Assembly (NCBI GenBank): GCA_948146395.1
Contig: OX411549.1
Coordinates: 30,379,272-30,443,271 of the forward strand
Direction of reading: 5' to 3'
From: Fragum whitleyi
Lineage: Eukaryota > Mollusca > Bivalvia > Cardiida > Cardiidae
DNA: 64,000 nucleotides
Part shown: piece by piece, positions 11,942 to 22,806 of the stretch
Layout of the letters: each line of letters starts with the position of its first letter
Position numbering within the stretch: position 1 is the first letter of the stretch
Notes under the pieces: generated by a model
The model's database searches: none
Seen by the model: only the letters and a program-made list of their open reading frames with translations
What the model was told of the DNA's origin: nothing
Program-made: the position numbers and the translations under genes

Positions 11942-12640
11942 AGAAATCGCCTCGACGTCGGAAAGCTTCGGAAGGCATCGGTATATCCTGGTTTAATCAA
12001 GCAATGCCGTTTTACGCCATTGTCGTATCAGTACTGAAATGTTGTAAGTGCCTATAAAACCTATAGGCACTTACGAGATTTAAGCATTGCAATGATGTAA
12101 TCAATGACGAAAGTACTACGTCACAATCTTACGCTAGCAATCGGAAAATAAATTGGAAATAAAAGGAAATAGACACCATGCCAGAAAACACGCGTCAGGC
12201 CGACTTCAATGTTTGTCATTATTGTTGTACTTCCTTTATACCAGTATATTTTAAAAGATGATTCTAATATTCCTTTACGCCAGTATATTTAAAAAAAGGG
12301 GGCTTCTAATATTTCTCAAATAAGAAATCAACTCGATGTTCTGAAAACTTCGAAAGGCATCGGTATATTCCGGTTTAATAATACAATGCCGTTTTGCGCC
12401 ATTGTCGTAGCAGTACTGAAATGTTGTAAGTGCCTATAAAACCTATAGACACTTACGAGATTTAAGCGCTGTAATGATGTAAACAATGACGAAAGTACTA
12501 CATCACAATCTTACGCTAGCAATCTAAAAGGTAATAGACACAATGCCTGAAATCACGCGCCAGGACGACTTCAATGTTTGGCATTATTGGTGTAAGTTTC
12601 CCTAATACCAGTACATGTATATTTTTTTTTTTAAAAAAAA
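11942..12640 (+). repeat. 381-bp direct duplication carrying a perfect hairpin
   Basis: Two diverged units start at 11942 and 12323. Each holds, in order, a CGATGT/CGACGT box, GGCATCGGTATAT.C.GGTTTAAT, CAATGCCGTTTT.CGCCATTG, the hairpin GTAAGTGCCTATA-loop-TATAGGCACTTAC (12044-12074 perfect; 12426-12456 with one mismatch), AATGACGAAAGTACTAC.TCACAATC, and a short ATG frame starting MPE(N/I)TRQ(A/D)DFNV. The second unit's frame runs into TGGT|GTAAGT, a good splice-donor consensus. The first unit has GTACTT there. The unit may be a transposon fragment or a duplicated first exon. Confidence 0.7.
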
Positions 12641-13544
12641 AAGGCTTCGGTTTGAGATTCTAAGTATTTCGCAGCAATATTTCGATTACACAAAACATGT
12701 ACACCAACTACTCGAATAGGCTGTCTCATTGCTGCCCCAGTTCTTACGGTAGGATGTGAAGATTGTGTTTTATGTGAGCGCACAAAAGGTATTGGTATAT
12801 ATAGAATCAATGAGCAAGCGGAATTTCGACGGTACATGTCTTTGGACGCTCATGTCAGAAATAATGTACTATCATGTTTCCTTTTAAAGGCATAAGGTTT
12901 GTCACAATTATAGTAACAGCGAGAAATTAACACTCCACGATCGAAATATACGCTCTTGTTTAGCTTTAAAGCTGCTTTTTCACAGATAGAGATAATGTGT
13001 TTTTGAAAATGTTGTAAAATTAATTGGAAGTAACGACGTCATCATGTTGAAGCCTGTGAAATAATAAGAATCACACGGGTATTGCATGGAAAAGATGACA
13101 GATATTCCTGAATTTAGCGAAAATCATTCAGAAAAAATAAAGCAACTACTAACGCCTTAAAAATTATTCTTCAATTTCGAGCAAACTATTTACGCGTGAG
13201 AATTCCGCATGATTGTCTTATTCAATAAAGAATAAAGGTTAAATCATTTGACAGCTTGAAACTTCATATTATTACAAGCAAAAATGAAAGATTATTTGTG
13301 GAAAGGAATGATGTAATTAATAGACTCGAAGTAAATAGACTGGATCCCTTACTGATCTTGCCGCTTCGAAAAAATAAGTTCCAAAATTATTGAAATATGT
13401 TGGTTATAGTGCCAATGCCGTTAGGCCATTCTTAATCGACTAGAAATACACACATTTCCAAATCAAAGAACAAGTTTTATATTTTTTCTATGAAAACTGA
13501 GAAAGGGCAGCTTTAAGATACCAATATAAATTTTATATTTAGAA
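12641..13544. other. Spacer before the triplicated block, nothing identified
   Basis: No gene, no clear repeat. The text just before 13545 reads TTTAGAA, and joins the repeat unit without any obvious transposon end. Confidence 0.5.
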
Positions 13545-15457
13545 TAGTACAGTTCAGATGCCTCGTAAATGCACCCCAAACGAGTTTAACCTATTTTTTT
13601 TATTCTACCATGAATGTTACTAGTATATATATATTCTTTATTTCCTCCAAATATGAAGAGCATGAAAACAATAGTGATAAACAATATAAACATAGTGAAA
13701 ACTGAAATTGTGGTTTGAAAATGTAAACATGTAATGAGGGGTCTGAGCCAAGCAGTGAGTGTGAAGCAAAGAAAGAGAGGATGGATGAGGAAGAGACAGG
13801 GAGAGGCGCTGACAGACCGAGAAGAAAACTAATATACAAGAATATGAATTTTAATTTATGCTATTCCCAAACCTCGCAATTTTAGTTCGACCAGAGCTGT
13901 AATTATGAGGCCAACGAACAACATAGATATTTGACAACGCTCTGGCTGAAGGATCAAACACCAGCCCTGAAATTGTACTTACATGACCCTTGCCGTAAAG
14001 AAAGGACATCTTGGAAAAATTAAACGAATTTAATTGCATTAGCCAAACCAAATAGACCATTCTCCGGAATAGACATTGGGAAATAAGGGTGTAGCCATGA
14101 AAGTGCTTCGTTTCGCACGTGGGGTTTGTGGGGTTAAAATCATCACCTTTTCCGCTAAAGATGACATTGAATAATACGAAATTAACGACAGCTTAAGTTA
14201 TCTATAATGGGCAAATAATCATTCGATAGTAAACGCATAATTTTCAAATTATGATATGAAGGGGAACAAGATCTCTATTGACGAACAGACAACGTTATAA
14301 AAATCATACTTTTCTTCAATAAGAGGACTATCAGGAGCCGTATTGCCCGAAAAATAGCCCGAAATTACTACATTTACGTCCGAGGCACTTTCCAGTTTAC
14401 GGAAAAGACCGATAGGTGTTTAGAACGAGCCGAACCGGCTTGAAAGCCGATAGCTGGTCAAAAGACGGAGAAGACGCTGTGCTATTCAGACATTCGGAAA
14501 CTATTCTAAATTCAATCCCGATTCTTGTTCTTCAGAACTTCACGTCTTGTTAGAAGATCTAATAAAGTTATTGCGACCGGCTTTGTTTTGATAAATTAAT
14601 GTTTGTGAGATGTAATGAGCTATTTGTCATCAATTATAGGGATAATTTACATAGCTCGGAACCTCCCTGAGGACTTGGAGTATTTTTCTAACCCAATTTG
14701 AGAGACAACCTATCTGAGTTTGAATGACTGGATGTAATGTGTGTGACCGATCTCTTAGGCTGAAAACTGCTATTTTTCACGCAGCTAGTTTTAAGCCTGC
14801 GCAAAAATTAGTCTCGCAAAAGATTGGTCTCTTTATAGGGCAATCTTTACACTTATGCTACATTTAATTTGATAAGAAGTATATGATATAAAGAGAGTAC
14901 ATTTGTATGTGTTGATATATGGTGATATGAAACTTAAATCCTATTCACATTCATCTATGAATCGCGCATTCATACATTGTGATAGGTTCTTTAGTTAATA
15001 CCTCCATGAATGAAAAAAAAATATTCTCTTCAAATTTTAATTGTTATTATGGTTATTTGTGTGTATAAGTATATGCATGCAAATCTTGGTATGTTTTTTT
15101 TTATTATTACATTGTGGTAGAGTAAGGTTTTAAAATTTACCGCAGAATTCTGGATGGGGCAAGATAATTCAGGCCAGCTAAAATCGGACTTTTTGAAGAA
15201 TGACCCTCACAACAATACATGTATTTATTTGTATATTAGTTTAATAAGTGTATATCAATTTCGCTATTCATTTATCACGGTATGCTTTGAAAAGTAACAT
15301 GCATGATGTCTGTACAATCTCGTTGAACTAGCAATTAATTGACTAAATTGGTATTTGATGTTGTTTTTGTTGTTGTTTGTGACGTTCGGATGAGATTAAC
15401 TTTAATTTATTTAAAACTTTTCGATGCATTACCGAGAAAAAAACCCGGAAGATTATC

Positions 15458-15621
15458 ATTTGATAAACTCACCACATAACCAGTGAAATTATCATAAACG
15501 TTTACCCCCGCTTTCCTTGAGGCCGTCACTTATTAGGATCTTCTTTAATAACATCAGATACGGTGAAATGAACGAAGCAGTGTTTGATAATATCACTGGT
15601 TATGCGATGATTTTATCAAAT
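15458..15621. repeat. Foldback in the tandem unit (also 20076-20239 and 24724-24887)
   Basis: ATTTGATAAACTCACCACATAACCAGTGA...TTATCA pairs with the complement of GATAATATCACTGGTTATGCGATGATTTTATCAAAT. The arms are about 40 bp and imperfect, around a 78-bp core. Similarity continues outside the arms (TTTAAA..CTTTTCG and CCGCCAAAAAGCATTTAAA). One arm is homologous to the GATAATATCACTG...GATGAGATTATCAA text at 58850-58890 and to 17995-18050, so this is a family member arranged as an inverted pair. Confidence 0.65.
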
Positions 15622-15670
15622 AGTAATTTAATCCGCCAAAAAGCATTTAAATAATATAATTTTATTCATC

Positions 15671-15859
15671 ATGAATTATCACTTTGAACAAAGAACTCTT
15701 ATTTCCCTCGCTTTTTTATGGATTGTACCTTTTCACGTAGCCGGGTGGGGCACTGCTTGTGAATATTCCCTGTCCAGCCGACGAATTAATAAGCTTACGA
15801 TACCAGCATACACTACCAACAGACAATTGAATTTAGCCCGCAGGGTTCATTTAAAGTGA
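15671..15859 (+). other. Small frame with a signal-peptide-like start (copies at 20289-20477 and 24937-25125)
   Basis: 62 codons, identical in all three tandem units. The N-terminus MNYHFEQRT is followed by a hydrophobic stretch LISLAFLWIVPFHVAG and a small-residue GTA before C. Then come basic pairs (SSRR, ARR). The frame ends at TTTAAAGTGAGA, where AA|GTGAGA could also serve as a splice donor. This could be the first exon of a secreted peptide, but it starts 10 bases after a foldback repeat and I recognise no family. Identity across copies reflects recent duplication, not selection. Most likely a chance frame. Confidence 0.15.
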
Positions 15860-15933
15860 GACATATTTGATCAAATTTCAGTAGATATATCGTGGAAGCT
15901 TCACCTTTTTTTTAACGATCAAAATCACAAGAT

Positions 15934-16280
15934 TTTCAAATGAAGGCCTCTTTTTCCATGACACGGCTTATATTCACCAAACTGTGACAATAGGCACTAG
16001 GTCAGGTGACTAGGAACTGTCTGTAAAAGTTTCATCCAAATCGGTCCATAAATGAGGGAGAAGTTGTGTTAACATTTTTTTTACATGAAGGCCTCTTTTT
16101 CCATGACGCGGCTGAAATTCACCAAACCGTGACTTTATGCGCAAGGTCAGGTGATTAGGAACATTTTGTGATAGTTTCATCCAAATCCAACAAGAAATTT
16201 TTGGAGGAGTTGTGCTCACAAGAAAAGTCGACGTACGTACGGACCGACGGACAGAGAGACGGAGAAGATGACGCCAATAT
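15934..16280 (+). repeat. Two 145-bp direct repeats ending in a GTCGACGTACGTACGG tail (unit 2 equivalent about 20551-20896)
   Basis: Units start ATTCACCAAAC at 15972 and 16117. Each has GG(T)CAGGTGA.TAGGAAC, GTTTCATCCAAATC and GGAG.AGTTGTG, then the shared AATGAAGGCCTCTTTTTCCATGAC. The last one ends in AAGTCGACGTACGTACGG followed by ACCGACGGACAGAGAGACGG. This tail is a very common dispersed repeat in molluscs. The minus-strand frame over it (150 codons in units 2 and 3, broken in unit 1) reads through the repeat and is not a gene. Confidence 0.7.
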
Positions 16281-16715
16281 ACGACCGCCTCCAGCTGCGT
16301 ATAAAAAATGAAATCCGAGAAAATACTATGCTTGCACAGTCAAAATCGCAAAATTCAAGACTAGCCTTTAGGTAACGCAAATTTATGCGTAAATTAAACG
16401 ATACATGTTTTTTGAAAGCCAAAAATGTTTCTTGAAAGCCAATTTCAATCGTACGATTGCGATACGACCTTTCTTGAACGTGGCCTCTGAAGGCAAAACA
16501 CGTTGGGTTGGTAATCTCGTTCAGATATTTGATAAAAACAAAGGCTGTTGTTAACTTATAATAATCTTCAATGATATTTAAAGGATTTCGCACGTGCGTA
16601 TTTTGCACAAGTGAATTTATGTCTAAGCATTTTTAAAGAAAATGGACATAAGCAGAAAGAGAAGATAAATGTTAGCCTATAGACACGCAATTTAGAGTGA
16701 GTGATCAAAGGTAAA

Positions 16716-16741
16716 TTTTGTCTATACAGGTATAGACAAAA
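16716..16741. repeat. Perfect 11-bp stem hairpin (also near 21332 and 26426)
   Basis: TTTTGTCTATA, loop CAGG, TATAGACAAAA. Same in all three tandem units. No associated promoter or RNA gene is visible. Confidence 0.7.
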
Positions 16742-17057
16742 GTGACATCTATCACTTAAAGTTGTGGATCTATACCTTCATCGATCCTTGCTGCGTCCAC
16801 CATCAAGTGAAATTGTCGCTCGATTTTGCAATGGGGTTCCAATGTTTTTAAGAGAAGTAGTAAAAAGAGATTTCAGAATATTTGCTGGATCGGGTTGATA
16901 ATACAGATAAATAATCTGCAGATTTTGCGTTTCTAATAATGGTTTACGAAAAAATTAGATAAAAAAATAAAAAATATTTGAACTACGATATTTTGTTGAA
17001 GTGTGTAAAATGTTCGTTCAGAAAGAGAAACTAGACATCTAAAAGAAGCTATAACAT

Positions 17058-17190
17058 AATTCTACGAAAAACAAGTGGCGACGTTACCAAATAAGCTGAT
17101 CACGTGATGGGCTTGTGCTATTGCCGTAATTCTCCGAAAAACAGGTCGCGTATTACCAAATAAGCAGATCACGTGATTGGACAGTGCTGT
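17058..17190 (+). repeat. 70-bp direct duplication, each with a GATCACGTGAT palindrome
   Basis: AATTCT(A/C)CGAAAAACA starts at 17058 and 17128. Each copy reaches TTACCAAATAAGC.GATCACGTGAT, so the tandem block carries paired CACGTG (E-box type) sites at 17101 and 17170, repeated in units 2 and 3. A third GTTCACGTGAT lies near 17440. Whether these bind a factor cannot be told from sequence. Confidence 0.6.
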
Positions 17191-17625
17191 TGTCAATAGC
17201 TTACTTTATTGAACTTGACTTATCACATGATTTCCATATATAGTAATGCAAACATTTGCTACTAGTAAATGCGTACGCAAGTTTCAATAAATTTCGTTTA
17301 AAACATAAATTAGCGTGTTAATAATTTACATGAAGTGATAGTTGTGTGATTGTTCAACATTATTACTTCTTGATGAAATGAACTGTATGTCTGTGTCAAG
17401 ATGAGATATACAAAATAGGCCGGAGTGTATTCACATCCTGTTCACGTGATATGTGTTATCAAAAAACCCGAAATGAAATTATCTTGTGTTCATTTTGCGG
17501 TTTTGTTAAATCTAAGTTGGAATTGCTCCGCATTCCAACTTAAAAATGAGACAAAATGTAAAAGAGAATTAAGGATAAATTTTCTACAAGCACATTATTT
17601 TGCACATGATTACTATTCAACGTTA

Positions 17626-17903
17626 GCCGCCGTCATAGCGCAGTTGGTAGCGCGTCGGACTGTCAATCTAGAGGTCCCGGGTTCGATCCCCGACGGCGGC
17701 ACTTATTCTTTCCGACTATTTGTCTCTCACCAATGGGTTGATAATCGTAGACCTATGTAAGATAGCAGCTGGAGGATAGGAAAGAATGTGATGGTTGTAC
17801 TGGTGAGGGAAATTCCAGGAATCCATAGTTAGGTGCTCCAGCCGCCGCGATATAACTGAAATAATGTTGAAAGCGGCGTTAAACTCCACTCAATTAATTA
17901 ATC
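17626..17903 (+). mobile_element. tRNA-headed SINE, tandem unit 1
   Basis: The element starts with a tRNA-like head: A box TAGCGCAGTTGG, anticodon-loop position CTGTCAA (GTC, Asp-like), and B box GGTTCGATCCC. The body TAATCGTAGACC...AGCAGCTGGAGGATAGG leads to a 3' domain with CCGCCGCGATATAACTGA, TGTTGAAAGCGGCGTTAAA and a short AATTAATTAAT tail. It sits between perfect 14-bp duplications ACTATTCAACGTTA at 17612-17625 and 17904-17917, proof of target-primed insertion. The 3' body resembles molluscan V-SINE/MetaSINE-type families (RUDI is a possible match). The anticodon stem has a mismatch, so it is not a working tRNA gene. Mobilisation would need a LINE elsewhere. Confidence 0.9.
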
Positions 17904-17917
17904 AACTATTCAACGTT

Positions 17918-18070
17918 AATGGCGACGCCAATTCATAGGCTTCGCTTAGATAACATCGAATAGGATGAAATGAACAAAAACGGGGTATAAGTTTTTGGTA
18001 ATTTCACTAGTTGGGCAGTGAGTTTATCAAACGTTAATCCACCGAAAAGCATTGAAGAAAAGGATTTGTA
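17918..18070 (+). repeat. 3' part of the repeat the SINE inserted into (also in units 2 and 3)
   Basis: GGATGAAATGAAC, AAGTTTTTGGTAAT.TCAC, GAGTTTATCAAACGTTAATC and CCACCGAAAAGCATTGAAGAAAA line up with 58817-58936. The 5' part, AAAATGAGACAAAATGT...TTTTGCACATGATTACTAT, lies before the SINE at about 17543-17625 and lines up with 58686-58770. Confidence 0.7.
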
Positions 18071-18190
18071 TGTGGTATTGTGGTGGTTCATCGGGTCAAA
18101 TTGGGGATAGTAGATAATTTGGAGGATATTATAACAATTTTGTAAATCGTTTTCAATGCCGACACACACTAGTGTGAATACACAATGAAA

Positions 18191-21100
18191 TAGTACAGTT
18201 CAGATGCCTCGTAAATGCACCCCAAACGAGTTTAACCTATTTTTTTTATTCTACCATGAATGTTACTAGTATATATATATTCTTTATTTCCTCCAAATAT
18301 GAAGAGCATGAAAACAATAGTGATAAACAATATAAACATAGTGAAAACTGAAATTGTGGTTTGAAAATGTAAACATGTAATGAGGGGTCTGAGCCAAGCA
18401 GTGAGTGTGAAGCAAAGAAAGAGAGGATGGATGAGGAAGAGACAGGGAGAGGCGCTGACAGACCGAGAAGAAAACTAATATACAAGAATATGAATTTTAA
18501 TTTATGCTATTCCCAAACCTCGCAATTTTAGTTCGACCAGAGCTGTAATTATGAGGCCAACGAACAACATAGATATTTGACAACGCTCTGGCTGAAGGAT
18601 CAAACACCAGCCCTGAAATTGTACTTACATGACCCTTGCCGTAAAGAAAGGACATCTTGGAAAAATTAAACGAATTTAATTGCATTAGCCAAACCAAATA
18701 GACCATTCTCCGGAATAGACATTGGGAAATAAGGGTGTAGCCATGAAAGTGCTTCGTTTCGCACGTGGGGTTTGTGGGGTTAAAATCATCACCTTTTCCG
18801 CTAAAGATGACATTGAATAATACGAAATTAACGACAGCTTAAGTTATCTATAATGGGCAAATAATCATTCGATAGTAAACGCATAATTTTCAAATTATGA
18901 TATGAAGGGGAACAAGATCTCTATTGACGAACAGACAACGTTATAAAAATCATACTTTTCTTCAATAAGAGGACTATCAGGAGCCGTATTGCCCGAAAAA
19001 TAGCCCGAAATTACTACATTTACGTCCGAGGCACTTTCCAGTTTACGGAAAAGACCGATAGGTGTTTAGAACGAGCCGAACCGGCTTGAAAGCCGATAGC
19101 TGGTCAAAAGACGGAGAAGACGCTGTGCTATTCAGACATTCGGAAACTATTCTAAATTCAATCCCGATTCTTGTTCTTCAGAACTTCACGTCTTGTTAGA
19201 AGATCTAATAAAGTTATTGCGACCGGCTTTGTTTTGATAAATTAATGTTTGTGAGATGTAATGAGCTATTTATCATCAATTATAGGGATAATTTACATAG
19301 CTCGGAACCTCCCTGAGGACTTGAAGTATTTTTCTAACCCAATTTGAGAGACAACCTATCTGAGTTTGAATGACTGGATGTAATGTGTGCGACCGATCTC
19401 TTAGGCTGAAAACTGCTATTTTTCACGCAGCTAGTTTTAAGCCTGCGCAAAAATTAGTCTCGCAAAAGGCTACATTTAATTTGATAAGAAGTATATGATA
19501 TAAAGAGAGTACATTTGTATGTGTTGATATATGGTGATATGAAACTTAAATCCTATTCACATTCATCTATGAATCGCGCATTCATACATTGTGATAGGTT
19601 CTTTAGTTAATACCTCCATGAATGAAAAAAAAAAAAATATTCTCTTCAAATTTTAATTGTTATTATGGTTATTTGTGTGTATAAGTATATGCATGCAAAT
19701 CTTGGTATGTTTTTTTTTTTATTATTACATTGTGGTAGAGTAAGGTTTTAAAATTTACCGCAGAATTCTGGATGGGGCAAGATAATTCAAGCCAGCTAAA
19801 ATCGGACTTTTTGAAGAATGACCCTCACAACAATACATGTATTTATTTGTATATTAGTTTAATAAGTGTATATCAATTTCGCTATTCATTTATCACGGTA
19901 TGCTTTGAAAAGTAACATGCATGATGTCTGTACAATCTCGTTGAACTAGCAATTAATTGACTAAATTGGTATTTGATGTTGTTTTTGTTGTTGTTTGTGA
20001 CGTTCGGATGAGATTAACTTTAATTTATTTAAAACTTTTCGATGCATTACCGAGAAAAAAACCCGGAAGATTATCATTTGATAAACTCACCACATAACCA
20101 GTGAAATTATCATAAACGTTTACCCCCGCTTTCCTTGAGGCCGTCACTTATTAGGATCTTCTTTAATAACATCAGATACGGTGAAATGAACGAAGCAGTG
20201 TTTGATAATATCACTGGTTATGCGATGATTTTATCAAATAGTAATTTAATCCGCCAAAAAGCATTTAAATAATATAATTTTATTCATCATGAATTATCAC
20301 TTTGAACAAAGAACTCTTATTTCCCTCGCTTTTTTATGGATTGTACCTTTTCACGTAGCCGGGTGGGGCACTGCTTGTGAATATTCCCTGTCCAGCCGAC
20401 GAATTAATAAGCTTACGATACCAGCATACACTACCAACAGACAATTGAATTTAGCCCGCAGGGTTCATTTAAAGTGAGACATATTTGATCAAATTTCAGT
20501 AGATATATCGTGGAAGCTTCACCTTTTTTTAACGATCAAAATCACAAGATTTTCAAATGAAGGCCTCTTTTTCCATGACACGGCTTATATTCACCAAACT
20601 GTGACAATAGGCACTAGGTCAGGTGACTAGGAACTGTCTGTAAAAGTTTCATCCAAATCGGTCCATAAATGAGGGAGAAGTTGTGTTAACATTTTTTTTA
20701 CATGAAGGCCTCTTTTTCCATGACGCGGCTGAAATTCACCAAACCGTGACTTTATGCGCAAGGTCAGGTGATTAGGAACATTTTGTGATAGTTTCATCCA
20801 AATCCAACAAGAAATTTTTGGAGGAGTTGTGCTCACAAGAAAAGTCGACGTACGTACGGACCGACGGACAGAGAGACGGAGAAGATGACGCCAATATACG
20901 ACCGCCTCCAGCTGCGTATAAAAATGAAATCCGAGAAAATACTATGCTTGCACAGTCAAAATCGCAAAATTCAAGACTAGCCTTTAGGTAACGCAAATTT
21001 ATGCGTAAATTAAACGATACATGTTTTTTGAAAGCCAAAAATGTTTCTTGAAAGCCAATTTCAATCGTACGATTGCGATACGACCTTTCTTGAACGTGGC

Positions 21101-22806
21101 CTCTGAAGGCAAAACACGTTGGGTTGGTAATCTCGTTCAGATATTTGATAAAAACAAAGGCTGTTGTTAACTTATAATAATCTTCAATGATATTTAAAGG
21201 ATTTCGCACGTGCGTATTTTGCACAAGTGAATTTATGTCTAAGCATTTTTAAAGAAAATGGACATAAGCAGAAAGAGAAGATAAATGTTAGCCTATAGAC
21301 ACGCAATTTAGAGTGAGTGATCAAAGGTAAATTTTGTCTATACAGGTATAGACAAAAGTGACATCTATCACTTAAAGTTGTGGATCTATACCTTCATCGA
21401 TCCTTGCTGCGTCCACCATCAAGTGAAATTGTCGCTCGATTTTGCAATGGGGTTCCAATGTTTTTAAGAGAAGTAGTAAAAAGAGATTTCAGAATATTTG
21501 CTGGATCGGGTTGATAATACAGATAAATAATCTGCAGATTTTGCGTTTCTAATAATGGTTTACGAAAAAATTAGATAAAAAAATAAAAAATATTTGAACT
21601 ACGATATTTTGTTGAAGTGTGTAAAATGTTCGTTCAGAAAGAGAAACTAGACATCTAAAAGAAGCTATAACATAATTCTACGAAAAACAAGTGGCGACGT
21701 TACCAAATAAGCTGATCACGTGATGGGCTTGTGCTATTGCCGTAATTCTCCGAAAAACAGGTCGCGTATTACCAAATAAGCAGATCACGTGATTGGACAG
21801 TGCTGTTGTCAATAGCTTACTTTATTGAACTTGACTTATCACATGATTTCCATATATAGTAATGCAAACATTTGCTACTAGTAAATGCGTACGCAAGTTT
21901 CAATAAAGTTCGTTTAAAACATAAATTAGCGTGTTAATAATTTACATGAAGTGATAGTTGTGTGATTGTTCAACATTATTACTTCTTGATGAAATGAACT
22001 GTATGTCTGTGTCAAGATGAGATATACAAAATAGGCCGGAGTGTATTCACATCCTGTTCACGTGATATGTGTTATCAAAAAACCCGAAATGAAATTATCT
22101 TGTGTTCATTTTGCGGTTTTGTTAAATCTAAGTTGGAATTGCTCCGCATTCCAACTTAAAAATGAGACAAAATGTAAAAGAGAATTAAGGATAAATTTTC
22201 TACAAGCACATTATTTTGCACATGATTACTATTCAACGTTAGCCGCCGTCATAGCGCAGTTGGTAGCGCGTCGGACTGTCAATCTAGAGGTCCCGGGTTC
22301 GATCCCCGACGGCGGCACTTATTCTTTCCGACTATTTGTCTCTCACCAATGGGTTGATAATCGTAGACCTATGTAAGATAGCAGCTGGAGGATAGGAAAG
22401 AATGTGATGGTTGTACTGGTGAGGGAAATTCCAGGAATCCATAGTTAGGTGCTCCAGCCGCCGCGATATAACTGAAATAATGTTGAAAGCGGCGTTAAAC
22501 TCCACTCAATTAATTAATCAACTATTCAACGTTAATGGCGACGCCAATTCATAGGCTTCGCTTAGATAACATCGAATAGGATGAAATGAACAAAAACGGG
22601 GTATAAGTTTTTGGTAATTTCACTAGTTGGGCAGTGAGTTTATCAAACGTTAATCCACCGAAAAGCATTGAAGAAAAGGATTTGTATGTGGTATTGTGGT
22701 GGTTCATCGGGTCAAATTGGGGATAGTAGATAATTTGGAGGATATTATAACAATTTTGTAAATCGTTTTCAATGCCGACACACACTAGTGTGAATACACA
22801 ATGAAA
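18191..22806 (+). repeat. Tandem unit 2 of 3 (4616 bp)
   Basis: Same start and end as unit 1. It lacks about 35 bp present in units 1 and 3 (the join reads CGCAAAAGGCTACATTT near 19466), has longer A and T homopolymers near 19626 and 19710, and carries private substitutions, for example TTTATCAT at 19270 and AATAAAGTTCG at 21903. At 19389 (TGTGCGACC) it agrees with unit 3 against unit 1. Confidence 0.95.
22242..22519 (+). mobile_element. tRNA-headed SINE, tandem unit 2
   Basis: Same insertion as in unit 1, copied by the tandem duplication, with the same ACTATTCAACGTTA duplications at 22228-22241 and 22520-22533. No difference in the head or tail was noticed against unit 1. Confidence 0.9.

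Larger units (their letters stand above)
13545..18190 (+). repeat. Tandem unit 1 of 3 (4646 bp)
   Basis: It begins TAGTACAGTTCAGATGCC and ends ...CACAATGAAA. It is almost identical to units 2 and 3. Features inside, in order: low-complexity purine-rich text (13,740-13,800), an A/T-rich middle, a foldback (15458-15621), a small frame (15671-15859), a two-fold 145-bp repeat (about 15934-16280), a hairpin (16716-16741), a 70-bp duplication (17058-17190), a SINE (17626-17903) and the second half of an older repeat shared with 58520-58960. It keeps a segment of about 35 bp near 14829-14863 that unit 2 has lost, and has one extra A in the TATAAAAAATGA stretch at 16301-16308 that breaks an otherwise open minus-strand frame. 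Confidence 0.95.

Noticed and set aside
13600..14060. Minus-strand frames of 79 and 69 codons repeated in each tandem unit
   Set aside because: Identity across units comes from recent duplication. The first is a low-complexity S/L/F frame over purine-rich DNA. The second contains a basic GRTKIARFG segment but no family I can name.
17629..17701. Three tRNA-Asp(GTC) genes, one per tandem unit
   Set aside because: The tRNA-like fold has mismatches in the acceptor and anticodon stems and is the 5' head of a SINE with target duplications on both sides. A tRNA finder would probably call these, but they are element heads.
20772..21224. 150-codon minus-strand frame (also 25866-26318)
   Set aside because: It reads through the GTCGACGTACGTACGG dispersed repeat, and a one-base difference breaks it in unit 1. 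No domain recognised.
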